From positions 4,278,001 to 4,342,000 of the forward strand of contig NZ_CP090366.1 in the NCBI RefSeq assembly GCF_021432085.1: a stretch of DNA of 64,000 bases, written 5' to 3'. Below the pieces are notes generated by a model, which was not told the DNA's origin, ran no database searches, and saw only the letters and a list, made by a program, of their open reading frames with translations. Below, in pieces: positions 28,341-38,214 of the stretch. Origin of the DNA: Stutzerimonas kunmingensis. Lineage in GTDB: Bacteria > Pseudomonadota > Gammaproteobacteria > Pseudomonadales > Pseudomonadaceae. Both the position numbers and the translations under genes were made by a program. How positions within the stretch are numbered: the first letter of the stretch is position 1; every line of letters begins with the position of its first letter.

Positions 28341-29947
28341 AGCTGTTCGCCGCCGCACGCCGCCTGTTTCGCATCCTGCTGGTGGTGATCCGCTACCGCC
28401 TCGATGACATCATCCTCGACCTGCCGATGCCGTGGTGGTTGCGCGCCACCAGCTACCTGCTGCCCTGGCGCTGGATTCCGCGACGCCACAGCGAGCTGTC
28501 GCGCGGCGCACGCCTGCGTCTGGCACTGGAGGGCCTGGGGCCGATCTTCATCAAGTTCGGGCAGATCCTCTCCACCCGCCGTGACCTGCTGCCGCCGGAT
28601 ATCGCAGAAGAGCTGGCGATGCTGCAGGACCGCGTGCCGCCCTTCGATTCAGCCGTCGCCACGGCACTCATCGAGCGCCAGCTGGGCGCTCCGGTAGGGG
28701 AAATCTTCGCCCGTTTCGACAGCAAGCCGCTGGCCTCCGCATCGGTGGCGCAGGTGCACGCGGCCAAGCTGCGTTCCGGCGAGGAAGTGGTGGTCAAGGT
28801 GGTGCGCCCGAACCTCCGGCCGATCATCAGCCAGGATCTCGCCTGGCTGTTCATGCTGGCCAACAGTGCCGAGCGCATTTCCATCGACGCGCGCCGCCTG
28901 CACCTGGTGGAAGTGGTCGACGACTACGCCAAGACCATATACGACGAGCTCGACCTGCTGCGCGAAGCGGCCAACGCCAGCCAACTCAAGCGCAACTTCG
29001 AGGGCTCGGCGCTGCTTTACGTGCCGCAGGTGTACTGGGACTACTGCCGCCCGCAGGTGCTGGTGATGGAACGCATCTACGGCGTACCGGTGACCGACAT
29101 GGCTGGGCTGGCACGACAGAACACCGACATGCGCCAGCTGGCCGAGCGCGGGGTGGAGATTTTCTTCACCCAGGTGTTCCGCGACAGCTTCTTCCACGCC
29201 GACATGCACCCCGGCAACATCTTCGTCAGCACCCACCAGCCCTGGAGCCCGCAGTACATCGCGGTGGACTTCGGCATCGTCGGCAGCCTGACGCCCGAGG
29301 ACCAGGATTATCTGGCGCGCAACCTGATGGCCTTCTTCAAGCGCGACTACCGCAAGGTCGCGCAGCTGCACATCGATTCGGGCTGGGTGCCGGCGGAAAC
29401 CAAGGTCAACGAATTCGAGGCCGCGATCCGCACCGTCTGCGAGCCGATCTTCGAGAAGCCGCTGAAGGACATCTCCTTCGGCCAGCTGCTGGTGCGCCTG
29501 TTCCAGGTGGCGCGTCGCTTCAACATGGAAGTGCAGCCACAGCTGGTATTGCTGCAGAAGACCCTGCTCAACATCGAAGGTCTCGGCCGTGAGCTGTACC
29601 CGGATCTCGACCTCTGGAGCACCGGCCAGCCGTACCTCGAGCGCTGGATGCGCGAGCGCATGAGCCCCAAGCAGCTGATCAAGAACGTGCACGCGCAGAT
29701 TGAACAACTGCCGCACCTGGCCAACATGACCCGCGAGCTGCTCGAGCGCATGGCGCACCCGCACGCGAACAACCCACCGCCGCCCTGGCGCGAGCGCCAC
29801 CACGGCTGGCCGCTGCGTCTGATCGGCGCCGTACTGCTCGGCAGCGGCGCGACTCTGGCGGCCAGCGCCGACAGCCTGACCGCCGTAACCGCCTGGCCGG
29901 CGTGGGTGATGCTGGTAGCCGGCATCTTCATCGTGGTGCGCCGATAG
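28337..29947 (+). CDS. ubiB: UbiB, atypical kinase-like protein for ubiquinone synthesis
   Basis: A 536-residue ADCK/UbiB-family protein with the KxGQ motif ([14 protein letters not shown], about residues 73-80), an alanine-rich loop '[12 protein letters not shown]', the '[10 protein letters not shown]' catalytic-loop and 'VDFGIVG' metal-loop motifs. Two C-terminal transmembrane helices (about residues 495-535) anchor it in the inner membrane. It is thought to help extract hydrophobic CoQ precursors by ATPase activity. Full length. Confidence 0.96.
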   Translation: MKLFAAARRLFRILLVVIRYRLDDIILDLPMPWWLRATSYLLPWRWIPRRHSELSRGARLRLALEGLGPIFIKFGQILSTRRDLLPPDIAEELAMLQDRVPPFDSAVATALIERQLGAPVGEIFARFDSKPLASASVAQVHAAKLRSGEEVVVKVVRPNLRPIISQDLAWLFMLANSAERISIDARRLHLVEVVDDYAKTIYDELDLLREAANASQLKRNFEGSALLYVPQVYWDYCRPQVLVMERIYGVPVTDMAGLARQNTDMRQLAERGVEIFFTQVFRDSFFHADMHPGNIFVSTHQPWSPQYIAVDFGIVGSLTPEDQDYLARNLMAFFKRDYRKVAQLHIDSGWVPAETKVNEFEAAIRTVCEPIFEKPLKDISFGQLLVRLFQVARRFNMEVQPQLVLLQKTLLNIEGLGRELYPDLDLWSTGQPYLERWMRERMSPKQLIKNVHAQIEQLPHLANMTRELLERMAHPHANNPPPPWRERHHGWPLRLIGAVLLGSGATLAASADSLTAVTAWPAWVMLVAGIFIVVRR

Positions 29948-29996
29948 CCATCGCTGGTGCAGGCTGGCACACTTGGCCCATTGAGCGGAGAATCCG

Positions 29997-30392
29997 ATGA
30001 ACTGGCTGGACGAAATCAACTGGAACGCCGACGGTCTGGTGCCGGCGATCGCCCAGGACCACAAGACCGGCCGCGTGCTGATGATGGCCTGGATGAATCG
30101 CGAAGCCCTGGCGTTAACTGCGCAGGAAAACCGCGCCATCTACTGGTCGCGTTCGCGCAACCGGCTGTGGCGCAAGGGCGAGGAGTCCGGACATGTGCAG
30201 CAGCTGCACGAGCTGCGCCTGGACTGTGACGCCGACGTGATCATCCTGATGGTCGAGCAGATCGGCGGCATCGCCTGTCACACCGGCCGGGAAAGCTGCT
30301 TCTACCGCGTGTTCGAGAACAACATGTGGAAGGTCGTCGAGCCGGTCCTCAAGGATCCTCACGCCATCTATGCGGAGCACAAGCATGAGTGA
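29997..30392 (+). CDS. hisI: Phosphoribosyl-AMP cyclohydrolase HisI
   Basis: A 131-residue enzyme of histidine synthesis opening the purine ring of PR-AMP. Conserved features: '[12 protein letters not shown]', [14 protein letters not shown], '[13 protein letters not shown]' supplying metal ligands, and [11 protein letters not shown]. It overlaps hisE by eight bases. As in pseudomonads, HisI and HisE are separate rather than fused. Confidence 0.97.
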   Translation: MNWLDEINWNADGLVPAIAQDHKTGRVLMMAWMNREALALTAQENRAIYWSRSRNRLWRKGEESGHVQQLHELRLDCDADVIILMVEQIGGIACHTGRESCFYRVFENNMWKVVEPVLKDPHAIYAEHKHE

Positions 30393-30717
30393 CACCCTGA
30401 CCCGTCTGGCCGAGGTGCTGGAAGCCCGCAAAGGCGCGGCGCCGGACAGCTCCTACGTTGCCAGCCTGTACCACAAGGGCCTGAACAAGATTCTCGAGAA
30501 GGTCGGCGAGGAATCGGTGGAAACCATTCTCGCCGCCAAGGACGCTGCCGTCAGTGGCGACTCCAGCGACCTGATCTACGAAACCGCTGACCTCTGGTTC
30601 CACAGCCTGGTCATGCTCGCCGCGCTCGGCCAGCACCCCCAGGCCGTACTGGATGAACTGGATCGACGCTTCGGTCTCTCCGGACACGCGGAAAAAGCCG
30701 CGCGTCCGCAAACCTGA
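30385..30717 (+). CDS. hisE: Phosphoribosyl-ATP pyrophosphatase HisE
   Basis: A 110-residue MazG-like pyrophosphatase with '[19 protein letters not shown]', the metal motif [11 protein letters not shown] and '[17 protein letters not shown]'. It converts PR-ATP to PR-AMP, the step before HisI. The ATG within the hisI end is chosen, giving [13 protein letters not shown]. Confidence 0.96.
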   Translation: MSDTLTRLAEVLEARKGAAPDSSYVASLYHKGLNKILEKVGEESVETILAAKDAAVSGDSSDLIYETADLWFHSLVMLAALGQHPQAVLDELDRRFGLSGHAEKAARPQT

Positions 30718-30737
30718 TTCACATCGGAGATATCACC

Positions 30738-30971
30738 ATGGGTTTTGGCGGCATCAGCATCTGGCAACTCCTGATCATTCTGCTCATCGTCATCATGTTG
30801 TTCGGCACCAAGCGCCTCAAGGGCCTGGGCTCCGACCTCGGTGATGCGATCAAGGGCTTCCGCAAATCCATGGGCACCGACGAGGAAAAGCCCGGCGTCG
30901 AAGACAAGCAGAACCAGACCATTGACGCGCAGGCGCGCAAGGTCGAAGAACCGACCAAGAAAGACCAGTGA
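30738..30971 (+). CDS. tatA: Twin-arginine translocase subunit TatA
   Basis: A 77-residue protein with a short N-terminal TM helix ([18 protein letters not shown]), the [14 protein letters not shown] hinge and amphipathic helix, and a charged tail. TatA polymerises to form the Tat pore. It sits 20 bp after hisE and starts the tatABC operon, preceded by a GGAG site. Confidence 0.97.
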   Translation: MGFGGISIWQLLIILLIVIMLFGTKRLKGLGSDLGDAIKGFRKSMGTDEEKPGVEDKQNQTIDAQARKVEEPTKKDQ

Positions 30972-30983
30972 TAACGTTCCATG

Positions 30984-31016
30984 CGGCCGAGCGGCGACCT
31001 TCGCTGCCCGGCCGCT
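30984..31016 (+). other. Stem-loop between tatA and tatB
   Basis: Arms GCGGCCG-AGCG and CGCT-GCC-CGGCCGC form a stable GC-rich stem without a T run. It could act as an mRNA-stabilising or partial attenuation structure that lets TatA be made in excess over TatB and TatC, as the Tat system needs. This role is inference. Confidence 0.4.
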
Positions 31017-31042
31017 CTCCCTATTGATGTGAGCACGTCCTG

Positions 31043-31465
31043 ATGTTCGATATCGGTTTCACCGAACTGCTACTGGTCGGCCTGGTGGCATTGATGGTGC
31101 TCGGTCCGGAACGCCTGCCCGGTGCGGTTCGCACCACGGGACTGTGGGTTGGCAGGCTGAAACGCAGCTTCAGCAACATCAAGGCCGAGGTGGAGCGCGA
31201 GATCGGTGCCGACGAGATCCGTCGGCAGCTGCACAACGAGCGCATCCTCGACCTGGAACGGGAGATGAAGCAGAGCATCATGCCGCCGACCTCGACCACC
31301 AGTTCGAGCACCGCTAAGCCGCCGCTGACCGAAAGCCCGGCTAGCGGCACGGCGAACAATGCCGGCGCCGCCGTTACGCCCAGCCCCAGCCCGGAAGTGC
31401 CGCCAGCTGCACCTGTTGCTGAACCTGCACCTACCCCCCGCCCCGACAGATCGCCAGAACCATGA
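31043..31465 (+). CDS. tatB: Twin-arginine translocase subunit TatB
   Basis: A 140-residue protein with an N-terminal TM helix containing '[20 protein letters not shown]' (the conserved E8 and GPE/RLP motif), an amphipathic helix and a Pro/Ala/Ser-rich C-terminal tail. It forms the substrate receptor with TatC. Its stop overlaps tatC by four bases. Confidence 0.96.
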   Translation: MFDIGFTELLLVGLVALMVLGPERLPGAVRTTGLWVGRLKRSFSNIKAEVEREIGADEIRRQLHNERILDLEREMKQSIMPPTSTTSSSTAKPPLTESPASGTANNAGAAVTPSPSPEVPPAAPVAEPAPTPRPDRSPEP

Positions 31466-32265
31466 GCCAGTCTTCCATCGATGATCAGGAAATGCCCCTG
31501 ATCGCTCATCTGACCGAACTGCGCAAGCGCCTGCTGCGCTGCGTCGTGGCCATCGGCCTGCTGTTCGGCGGGCTGTTCTACTTCTCCCAGCAGATCTACG
31601 CGCTGGTCGCGGCACCGCTACGCGCCTATCTGCCGGAAGGCGCGACCATGATCGCCACCGGCGTCGCCTCACCCTTCCTGACGCCGTTCAAGCTGACCCT
31701 GATGGTCGCGCTGTTCCTATCGATGCCGATCATCCTGCACCAGATCTGGGGCTTCATCGCCCCCGGCCTGTACAAGCACGAAAAACGCATCGCCGTGCCG
31801 CTGCTGGTGTCGAGCATCTTCCTGTTTTACGCCGGCATGGCCTTCGCCTACTTCGTCGTGTTCCCGATCATGTTCGGCTTCTTCGCCAGCGTGACGCCGG
31901 AAGGCGTGGCGATGATGACGGACATCGGCCAGTACCTGGACTTCGTGCTCACGCTGTTCTTCGCCTTCGGCGTGGCATTCGAGATTCCGGTAGCGACCTT
32001 CCTGCTGATCTGGGTGGGCATCGTCGATGTCGCCACCCTACGCAAGAGCCGTCCCTATGTGATCGTTGGCTGCTTCGCCGTCGGCATGGTGCTGACGCCA
32101 CCGGATGTGTTCTCGCAGACGCTGCTGGCCGTTCCCATGTGGCTGCTGTTTGAAGCCGGGGTGATCTGCGGCAGCATGATCAACAAGCGCGACGAAGATT
32201 TCCGTGGCGATGCCGAGCAGGACGCGGCAGAACCCGGCGACCAGCCGCCCGCGCCGCGCCCGTGA
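31462..32265 (+). CDS. tatC: Twin-arginine translocase subunit TatC
   Basis: A 267-residue polytopic protein with six TM helices and the N-terminal motif '[17 protein letters not shown]' plus 'FALFLSMP'-like and '[16 protein letters not shown]' segments. It recognises RR signal peptides. The C-terminal tail is acidic and proline-rich. It overlaps rsmE by four bases. Confidence 0.97.
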   Translation: MSQSSIDDQEMPLIAHLTELRKRLLRCVVAIGLLFGGLFYFSQQIYALVAAPLRAYLPEGATMIATGVASPFLTPFKLTLMVALFLSMPIILHQIWGFIAPGLYKHEKRIAVPLLVSSIFLFYAGMAFAYFVVFPIMFGFFASVTPEGVAMMTDIGQYLDFVLTLFFAFGVAFEIPVATFLLIWVGIVDVATLRKSRPYVIVGCFAVGMVLTPPDVFSQTLLAVPMWLLFEAGVICGSMINKRDEDFRGDAEQDAAEPGDQPPAPRP

Positions 32266-32969
32266 ACCTGCTGCTGCTCGACGCGGCCGATTTCGTCGCC
32301 GATAACCGCGTGCTGCTGCGTGACCGGCGCCTGACTCATCTGCAGCAGGTCCATCGCGCCGAGGCGGGCGAGCAGCTCAGAGTTGGCCGCGTGGGCGGCA
32401 ACATGGGCAGCGGACAGCTCCTGCGCCTGGATGCTCACGAGGCAGAGCTGCAGGTCAGCTTCGACCAACCACCGCCGGCGAAGCTGCCGGTGACCCTGCT
32501 ACTGGCGCTGCCACGACCTAAGATGCTGCGCCGCGTGCTGCAGACCGTGGCCGCCATGGGCGTGCCGCGGCTGGTATTGCTCAACAGCTATCGCGTCGAG
32601 AAAAGCTTCTGGCAAACGCCATTCCTCGAGCCCGCCGCCATCCACGAGCAGCTGATCCTCGGCCTGGAACAGGCGCGTGACACCGTCCTGTCGGAGGTCA
32701 TTATCGAGAAGCGCTTCAAGCCCTTCGTCGAGGATCGCCTGCCTCAGCTTGCCGCAGACACCCTGGGGCTGGTCGGCCATCCCGGCGATTTTCCCCATTG
32801 CCCCCGTGCCGTAACGCAGCCTGTCACCCTGGCGATCGGCCCGGAAGGCGGCTGGATCCCCTACGAGGTAGACAAACTGGCTGCCGCCGGCCTGCGACCG
32901 GTTCAGTTGGGAGAGCGCATCCTGCGCGTGGAAACGGCGGTCAGCGCGCTGCTGGCCCGACTGTTCTGA
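32262..32969 (+). CDS. rsmE: 16S rRNA m3U1498 methyltransferase RsmE
   Basis: A 235-residue SPOUT enzyme with an N-terminal PUA-like domain ('[20 protein letters not shown]') and the C-terminal knot with '[17 protein letters not shown]' and '[19 protein letters not shown]'. It methylates U1498 in the ribosomal decoding centre. Translational coupling to tatC follows the order seen in pseudomonads. Confidence 0.95.
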   Translation: MNLLLLDAADFVADNRVLLRDRRLTHLQQVHRAEAGEQLRVGRVGGNMGSGQLLRLDAHEAELQVSFDQPPPAKLPVTLLLALPRPKMLRRVLQTVAAMGVPRLVLLNSYRVEKSFWQTPFLEPAAIHEQLILGLEQARDTVLSEVIIEKRFKPFVEDRLPQLAADTLGLVGHPGDFPHCPRAVTQPVTLAIGPEGGWIPYEVDKLAAAGLRPVQLGERILRVETAVSALLARLF

Positions 32970-33142
32970 GCCTGAACGGCTGACTCACCACTGTCACCGT
33001 TCGCCGCCTGACTGATGCGCCCCGATGAACGTAACGCACCCACCCGGTGCAAGGGAGTCACAGATTAGGACTGCTCACGCTTCAGTGCGTCTGCGCTGCG
33101 GCCTCGACACTCCAACGAATCCCTAAAAGAGCCGTTCTTGCC

Positions 33143-33562
33143 ATGCGACCATTGACCATCGACATGCACCGTCTGGAGTACGCTCTGGATGGACGCGACA
33201 GCGCCGAGTACTACCTGGACCTGGAAAGCGGTGCCATCCGCGCCGTTTTTCCCAGCGAGCCAGCCCCCGGCGTCATGGAGAAATACGACGTACAGCAGGA
33301 TCGCTATCTGCACATCGAACCGCTGGAGCTCGCGCAATCCATGGCGATGCGTGAGGCCTTCCTCTTCACCCAACACGACCCGATCGCCCACGCGGTGCTG
33401 AGCAGTGCGCTGAACGGCCGCAAGCCGCTGCGCACCTTCGACTTCAAGCTGGAGGATTTCCCTGCGGTGAGAGAGGCCTGGCTGGACTACCAGACCGTGC
33501 AGCTGCGCGAGTACGCGATCACCTGGCTGCGCGAGAACGACCTGGAACCGGTCCGGCACTGA
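33143..33562 (+). CDS. UPF0158 family protein
   Basis: A 139-residue cytoplasmic protein with UPF0158 features ('DSAEYYLDLESGAIRAVFP', 'YLHIEPLELAQSMAMREAF', 'DFPAVREAWLDYQTVQLRE'). Function is unknown. The chosen ATG gives MRPLTIDMHRLEYALDG; a longer frame upstream lacks similarity. The ribosome site is weak. It ends convergently with dtd, ten bases apart. Confidence 0.8.
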   Translation: MRPLTIDMHRLEYALDGRDSAEYYLDLESGAIRAVFPSEPAPGVMEKYDVQQDRYLHIEPLELAQSMAMREAFLFTQHDPIAHAVLSSALNGRKPLRTFDFKLEDFPAVREAWLDYQTVQLREYAITWLRENDLEPVRH

Positions 33563-33572
33563 TTCACGCTCG

Positions 33573-34010
33573 TCAGCTTTCGAGGAGAAAGGTCACCGGA
33601 CCGTCGTTGACCAGATGCACCTGCATCTCGGCACCGAAACGCCCGCAGGCCACCTGTGGATGCTGCTGGCGCGCCTGGGCCAACAGGTAGTCGTAGAGCG
33701 CTTCGCCGTGCGCTGGCGGCGCGGCGCTGGAGAAACTCGGCCGCAACCCGCTGCGGGTATCGGCCGCCAGGGTGAACTGCGATACCAGCAGCAGACCACC
33801 ATCGATATCCTTCAGCGAGCGATTCATCTTGCCCTGCTCGTCGCTGAAGACGCGGTAGTTGAGCAGCTTGTGCAACAGCTTGTCGGCACGGGCATGATCG
33901 TCCTCGCGCTCGACGCCCACCAGCACCAGCAAGCCCTGATCGATGGCACCGACCACCTCGCCTGCGACCTCGACCCGTGCCTGACGGACACGCTGGATCA
34001 ATGCTTTCAT
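33573..34010 (-). CDS. dtd: D-aminoacyl-tRNA deacylase
   Basis: A 145-residue enzyme that hydrolyses D-amino acids (and Gly-tRNA-Ala) from tRNA. Family motifs: '[15 protein letters not shown]', the catalytic '[20 protein letters not shown]' region with the SQFT motif, and the cross-subunit NDGPVTF Gly-cisPro motif near the C-terminus. It follows pip by 15 bases on the same strand, a conserved pair. Confidence 0.97.
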   Translation of the reverse strand: MKALIQRVRQARVEVAGEVVGAIDQGLLVLVGVEREDDHARADKLLHKLLNYRVFSDEQGKMNRSLKDIDGGLLLVSQFTLAADTRSGLRPSFSSAAPPAHGEALYDYLLAQARQQHPQVACGRFGAEMQVHLVNDGPVTFLLES

Positions 34011-34025
34011 CGCTGGGCGGCTCCG

Positions 34026-34997
34026 TCAGGCGTCTGTCGGAGGCAGATCGAGCAAGCGGTGGGCGATCTCACCGGTAGCCCGTATCAGCGCATCGGTAAT
34101 GCCTAGCTCCGCCGCCGAATGCCCGGCGTCGCGAATGATCTGCAACTCGCTGTTCGGCCACGCCTGATGCAGCGCCCAGGCATTGTCCAGCGGGCAGATG
34201 GCATCGTAACGGCCGTGCACGATAATGCCCGGCAGGTGGGCGATCTTCGGCATGTCGCGCAAGAGCTGATCCGGCTCGAGAAAGGCCTGATTGACGAAGT
34301 AGTGGCATTCGATCCGCGCCATCGACAGCGCCCGGTGCGCATCGGCAAACCGCTCGACCACGTTGTGATTCGGCCGCAGCGTGGCGGTGCGACCTTCCCA
34401 GCAGGACCACGCCTTGGCGGCGTGCATCTGGGCGATCTGGTCGTTGCCGGTGAGACGGCGGTAGAACGCTTGCATCAGGTCGTCGCGTTCCTCCAGCGGA
34501 ATCGGCGAGAGGAAGTCCTGCCAGTAGTCCGGGAAGAGCCGGCTGGCGCCTTCCTGATAGAACCAGGCGAGGTCCTGCGGACGGCAGAGGAATATCCCTC
34601 GCAGGATCAGCGCATGCACATGTTCGGGATAGCGCTGCGCGTAGGCCAGGGAGAGCGTCGAGCCCCAGGAACCGCCAAACAGCACCCACTTGTCTATGCC
34701 CAGATGCTCGCGGATGCGCTGCATGTCGGCGATCAGATGTGCGGTGGTGTTGTTCTCCAGGCTGGCATGGGGCGTCGAACGTCCGCAGCCACGCTGATCG
34801 AAGGTGATGATGCGGTACAGGGTCGGATCGAAGAAGCGGCGGCTGAGGGCATCGCAGCCGCCGCCGGGACCACCATGGACGAACAATACGGGCAGACCAT
34901 CCGGCGACCCACTCTCGTCGACATAGAGCACATGCGGTTCTTCCACCGCCAGCTCGTGTCGGGCGTAGGGTTTGATCTCCGGATACAAGGTCTGCAT
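34026..34997 (-). CDS. pip: Proline iminopeptidase
   Basis: A 323-residue alpha/beta-hydrolase releasing N-terminal proline. Oxyanion motif HGGPGGGCD (about 41-48), 'FDQRGCGRSTPHASLENNTT', nucleophile S110 in GGSWGS, and catalytic histidine in DAGHSA near the C-terminus. The ATG after AGGAGTGTGCC is chosen over an upstream in-frame Met. Probably cotranscribed with dtd. Confidence 0.95.
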   Translation of the reverse strand: MQTLYPEIKPYARHELAVEEPHVLYVDESGSPDGLPVLFVHGGPGGGCDALSRRFFDPTLYRIITFDQRGCGRSTPHASLENNTTAHLIADMQRIREHLGIDKWVLFGGSWGSTLSLAYAQRYPEHVHALILRGIFLCRPQDLAWFYQEGASRLFPDYWQDFLSPIPLEERDDLMQAFYRRLTGNDQIAQMHAAKAWSCWEGRTATLRPNHNVVERFADAHRALSMARIECHYFVNQAFLEPDQLLRDMPKIAHLPGIIVHGRYDAICPLDNAWALHQAWPNSELQIIRDAGHSAAELGITDALIRATGEIAHRLLDLPPTDA

Positions 34998-35075
34998 GGC
35001 ACACTCCTGATCTGCGGCGGGCCGGCTGGCCCCCATGACGTTAGCGGCATCATAACGAGGTTCACGGAGTTGAGC

Positions 35076-35501
35076 ATGTCAGCATGGAAAATAGCGGCAC
35101 TGGCGCTATTAATGACTCTGGCCGGCTGCGGCCGGGACGACCCGGAAGCGGCGCTGCAGCAGGCCGCCGAGCAGTTGCAGACGACCCTGGAGAACAAGCA
35201 GGTCGGCGACCTGATGGAACTGCTGCACGCAGATTTCCAGGCGCAGCGGCAGTACGATCAGGAATGGGCGCGGCGCACGGCAACGCTGATGTTCCTGCGC
35301 CATCGCAATGTCCGGGTAATCGCCCTCAGCCAGCGCAGCTGGGTCGATCCGACCTATCCCGATCGCGGCCATACCGAGGCACAGGTGACGCTCGCCGGCG
35401 CCGAATCACTCCTGCCGCAGCAGGCGGGGCATTATCAGGTCAGACTCGAGTGGCGCCAGGACCGAGGCGAATGGCAGCTGGCGCGTCTGGAATGGGACTG
35501 A
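35076..35501 (+). CDS. Putative lipoprotein
   Basis: A 141-residue protein with a lipobox (LMTLAGC) after a short hydrophobic signal and a mature part with an N-terminal helix ('QQAAEQLQTTLENKQVGDLM') and a beta-rich C-terminus typical of NTF2/SnoaL-like folds. I do not recognise a specific family. GGAG precedes the ATG. It is divergent from pip. Confidence 0.78.
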   Translation: MSAWKIAALALLMTLAGCGRDDPEAALQQAAEQLQTTLENKQVGDLMELLHADFQAQRQYDQEWARRTATLMFLRHRNVRVIALSQRSWVDPTYPDRGHTEAQVTLAGAESLLPQQAGHYQVRLEWRQDRGEWQLARLEWD

Positions 35502-35514
35502 GCAGGCCAAACGA

Positions 35515-36051
35515 TTACTGGCGCCAGATCAGTTCGCTGGTGTCGTAACCGCGCCGCTCGGCCTCGGAGAGCAGGCGATCGCGGGTCGCCTGGTCGACCT
35601 CGGTGTCCCGCGCAAGCAGCCAGAGATACTTGCGATCCGGGCTGCCGACCAGCGCAGTGCTGTAGCCCTCGTCCAGATAGAGCACCCAGTAGTGGCCCTT
35701 GGTCAGACCGGGAAAGAGCCGGCTGAACCAGTTGTCGAAGCGCACCCACAGCCGATCGGTAATACCGGCTTCCTGCGGCACCGCTTCGCCCTTGGCTTCC
35801 TGCCAGTCGCCGTCTTCTGTTTCGCAACGGTTGGTCACCGCCACGCTGCCATCGGCCTGCAACTGGTAGTTCGCTTCGGAGCGTATGCAATTGCGCTGAA
35901 AGAACATCGGCAAGCGCGCCAGCTCGTACCAGGTCCCCTGATAGCGTTGAAGGTCGACCTCGCCGACCGTTTCAGGGGGCTGTGCGCGCCCGCCTCCTGC
36001 GCAGCCGCTCAACAGCATCAGGCACAGCAGGGCAACGACACTCGCACGCAT
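35515..36051 (-). CDS. blc: Lipocalin lipoprotein Blc
   Basis: A 178-residue lipocalin with lipobox LLSGC and mature domain showing the lipocalin GxW signature 'YQGTWYELARLPMFFQRNC', 'YQLQADGSVAVTNRCETED' and the 'YWVLYLDEGYSTALVGSPDR' strand. It would be anchored in the outer membrane and bind lysophospholipids or fatty acids during envelope stress. Convergent with the preceding lipoprotein gene. Confidence 0.94.
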   Translation of the reverse strand: MRASVVALLCLMLLSGCAGGGRAQPPETVGEVDLQRYQGTWYELARLPMFFQRNCIRSEANYQLQADGSVAVTNRCETEDGDWQEAKGEAVPQEAGITDRLWVRFDNWFSRLFPGLTKGHYWVLYLDEGYSTALVGSPDRKYLWLLARDTEVDQATRDRLLSEAERRGYDTSELIWRQ

Positions 36052-36078
36052 GGGATCTCTCCTGAGTTACATCAGCAG

Positions 36079-36333
36079 TTATTTCAGCCCCTTGCCGGAA
36101 AACATCATCACCTTGTCGCCCGCGAACTGGACGCTGATGAAGCGATTCTTCTCGCCCCAGGTGCAGCTCGACATCCCCAGCGCCCCGGCGCATTCGGAGG
36201 GTTTGCCGAGCAACTGCTCGACTTCCACCCGTTCCATGCCGGGCTTGAGCTTGGCGAAGTTTTCCTGGGTGATCGGACTGCAGCCAGCCAGAAGGACGAC
36301 GCAGGCAATCAGCAATGGGGTACGCAATGGCAT
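36079..36333 (-). CDS. Small lipoprotein with SmpA/DUF3862-like domain
   Basis: An 84-residue protein with lipobox VLLAGC and a mature domain containing 'ENFAKLKPGMERVEVEQLLG' followed by a cysteine pair (GKPSEC ... MSSCTWG). The pattern resembles the BamE/BLIP-like fold of DUF3862. The internal Met is chosen because it restores the signal peptide. Role unknown. Confidence 0.78.
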   Translation of the reverse strand: MPLRTPLLIACVVLLAGCSPITQENFAKLKPGMERVEVEQLLGKPSECAGALGMSSCTWGEKNRFISVQFAGDKVMMFSGKGLK

Positions 36334-36414
36334 ATCGAGCTCCTTGCTTGTTCTAAGGTTCAATGCCCCGCGGTAGCGGTGCCGCGGAGCCTTGGACAGA
36401 AATGGCATCCGCGC

Positions 36415-37017
36415 TCAGAAAGACGAGCCCGGCTGTTCCAGAAATAGTCGCTCGGCGTCGCTGGACTCGCGGCCGAGAATTGCATTGCGATGCGGAAAGC
36501 GGCCGAAGCGGGAGATCACCTCACGGTGACGCTCGGCATAGTCGAGAAAGCCGACGAACAGCGGCTGTTCCGACTCGTCGGCAATGTCGCGCAGGGCGGT
36601 GAACTGCGCGACGGCCAGATCCTGGGTTGCCAGGTTCTCAGCGTGCTCAAGCACCAAGTAGATGAACACGCGCTGGATCGGCGCCAACAGCATGTCGCCG
36701 CCGTGGGCCAGGCCATCGCGCACCAGTTGCTGGGCGCGCTCGTCGCCGGCGAACGCCTTCGGCGTGTTGCGATGGATCATGCGCGGCAGCTGATCGAGCA
36801 GCAGCACCAGTGCGAGCCAGCCCTCGGGCAATTCGGCCCAGTCCTGCAGCTCGCCGTTCAGAGCCTGTTCGACCAGTGCGCCGAAGCGCTGGCGCGCCTC
36901 GTCGTCCTGTTCTGCGCGGTAGCCAAACCAGAGTCGCTGCTTTTCAGCCGCGATCTCGCTGGCGCTGGTGCCCTGGCCGAACCACCAGTGGAGCAAGTCC
37001 TGCCAGGGCGCCTGCAT
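36415..37017 (-). CDS. DUF924 family protein
   Basis: A 200-residue all-helical protein of DUF924 (TPR-like fold): 'LHWWFGQGTSASEIAAEKQ', 'LALVLLLDQLPRMIHRNTPK', 'FIYLVLEHAENLATQD' and 'FGRFPHRNAILGRESSDAE'. Its biochemical role is unknown. The gene starts three bases after the fbp stop, so it is probably cotranscribed with fbp. Confidence 0.92.
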   Translation of the reverse strand: MQAPWQDLLHWWFGQGTSASEIAAEKQRLWFGYRAEQDDEARQRFGALVEQALNGELQDWAELPEGWLALVLLLDQLPRMIHRNTPKAFAGDERAQQLVRDGLAHGGDMLLAPIQRVFIYLVLEHAENLATQDLAVAQFTALRDIADESEQPLFVGFLDYAERHREVISRFGRFPHRNAILGRESSDAERLFLEQPGSSF

Positions 37018-37020
37018 CGG

Positions 37021-38031
37021 TCAGCCCTGGTGGTAGCCGGTGACGCGCTCGACTTCTTCCTTCGAACCGAGGAACACCGGCACGCGCTGGTGCAGGGACT
37101 CCGGCTGAATTTCCAGGATGCGCTGCGTACCGTTGGTGGCGGCGCCGCCGGCCTGCTCGACGATCATCGCCATCGGGTTGGCCTCGTACATCAGGCGCAG
37201 CTTGCCGGCCATGGAAGGGTCGCGGTTGTCACGCGGGTACATGAATAGGCCGCCGCGGGTGAGGATGCGATGCACGTCGGCCACCATCGAGGCGATCCAG
37301 CGCATGTTGTAGTTCTTGCCCAGCGGGCCGTCCTTGCCGGCCAGCAGCTCGCTGACATAGCGCTGCACCGGCTCTTCCCAGTGGCGCTGGTTGGACATGT
37401 TGATGGCGAATTCGGCGGTGCTCTGCGGAACGCTGAGGTTCTCGTGGGTAAGCACGAAGCTGCCCAGCTCACGATCCAGGGTGAAGCCCATCACGCCGTG
37501 GCCGAGAGTTAGAATCAACATGGTCTGCGGGCCGTAGATGGCGTAGCCGGCGGCAACCTGCTTGGTCCCCGGCTGCAGGAAGGCTTCCTCGCCGAGTGCG
37601 TCGTTCTGGCTGAAACAGGCATCCGGGCAGCGCAGCACGGAGAAGATGGTGCCGACCGAGACGTTGACGTCGATATTGCTCGAGCCGTCCAGCGGATCGA
37701 AGACCAGCAGATAGGCACCCTTCGGGTACTTGCCGGGAATCTGGTAGGCGTTGTCCATTTCCTCGGACGCCATGCCGGCCAGGTGGCCGCCCCACTCGTT
37801 TGCCTCCAGCAGGATTTCGTTGGAGAGCACGTCGAGCTTCTTCTGCACTTCGCCCTGGATGTTCTCGCTGTCGGCGCTACCCAGTACGCCACCGAGGGCG
37901 CCCTTGGATACCGCGTGGCTGATTTCCTTGCACGCTCGTGCCACGACCTCGATGAGAAAGCGCAGATCAGCAGGCGTGTTGTTACTGCGAGTCTGCTCGA
38001 TGAGGTAGCGACTGAGGGTTACGCGTGACAT
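37021..38031 (-). CDS. fbp: Fructose-1,6-bisphosphatase class 1
   Basis: A 336-residue gluconeogenic enzyme. Metal-binding motifs '[19 protein letters not shown]' and the substrate region '[20 protein letters not shown]' and '[13 protein letters not shown]' are intact. Start [14 protein letters not shown] is standard. It lies upstream of the DUF924 gene. Gluconeogenesis is expected in a Pseudomonas-like organism that relies on organic acids. Confidence 0.97.
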   Translation of the reverse strand: MSRVTLSRYLIEQTRSNNTPADLRFLIEVVARACKEISHAVSKGALGGVLGSADSENIQGEVQKKLDVLSNEILLEANEWGGHLAGMASEEMDNAYQIPGKYPKGAYLLVFDPLDGSSNIDVNVSVGTIFSVLRCPDACFSQNDALGEEAFLQPGTKQVAAGYAIYGPQTMLILTLGHGVMGFTLDRELGSFVLTHENLSVPQSTAEFAINMSNQRHWEEPVQRYVSELLAGKDGPLGKNYNMRWIASMVADVHRILTRGGLFMYPRDNRDPSMAGKLRLMYEANPMAMIVEQAGGAATNGTQRILEIQPESLHQRVPVFLGSKEEVERVTGYHQG

Positions 38032-38180
38032 GGAAATGACTCCGGAGGAAGGATAAACCCGCGCAGTTTAGCAGGCCGTAGGAAAACTAACTCCCCTCAG
38101 ACAGGTCCGCCCCCTGCAGAGTTCAGCGAAGCGGCGGCCAGATTGCCAGCACGGTCGGCAACCCTCGCCATTTGTGGCTG

Positions 38181-38207
38181 CGCGCCGGCGGATGACCCTC
38201 CGGCGCG
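38181..38207 (-). terminator. GC-rich hairpin after glgP
   Basis: Arms CGCGCCGG (38181-38188) and CCGGCGCG (38200-38207) lie just past the glgP stop. No T run follows, so termination would be inefficient or the structure protects the mRNA end. Confidence 0.35.
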
Positions 38208-38214
38208 CCGACCA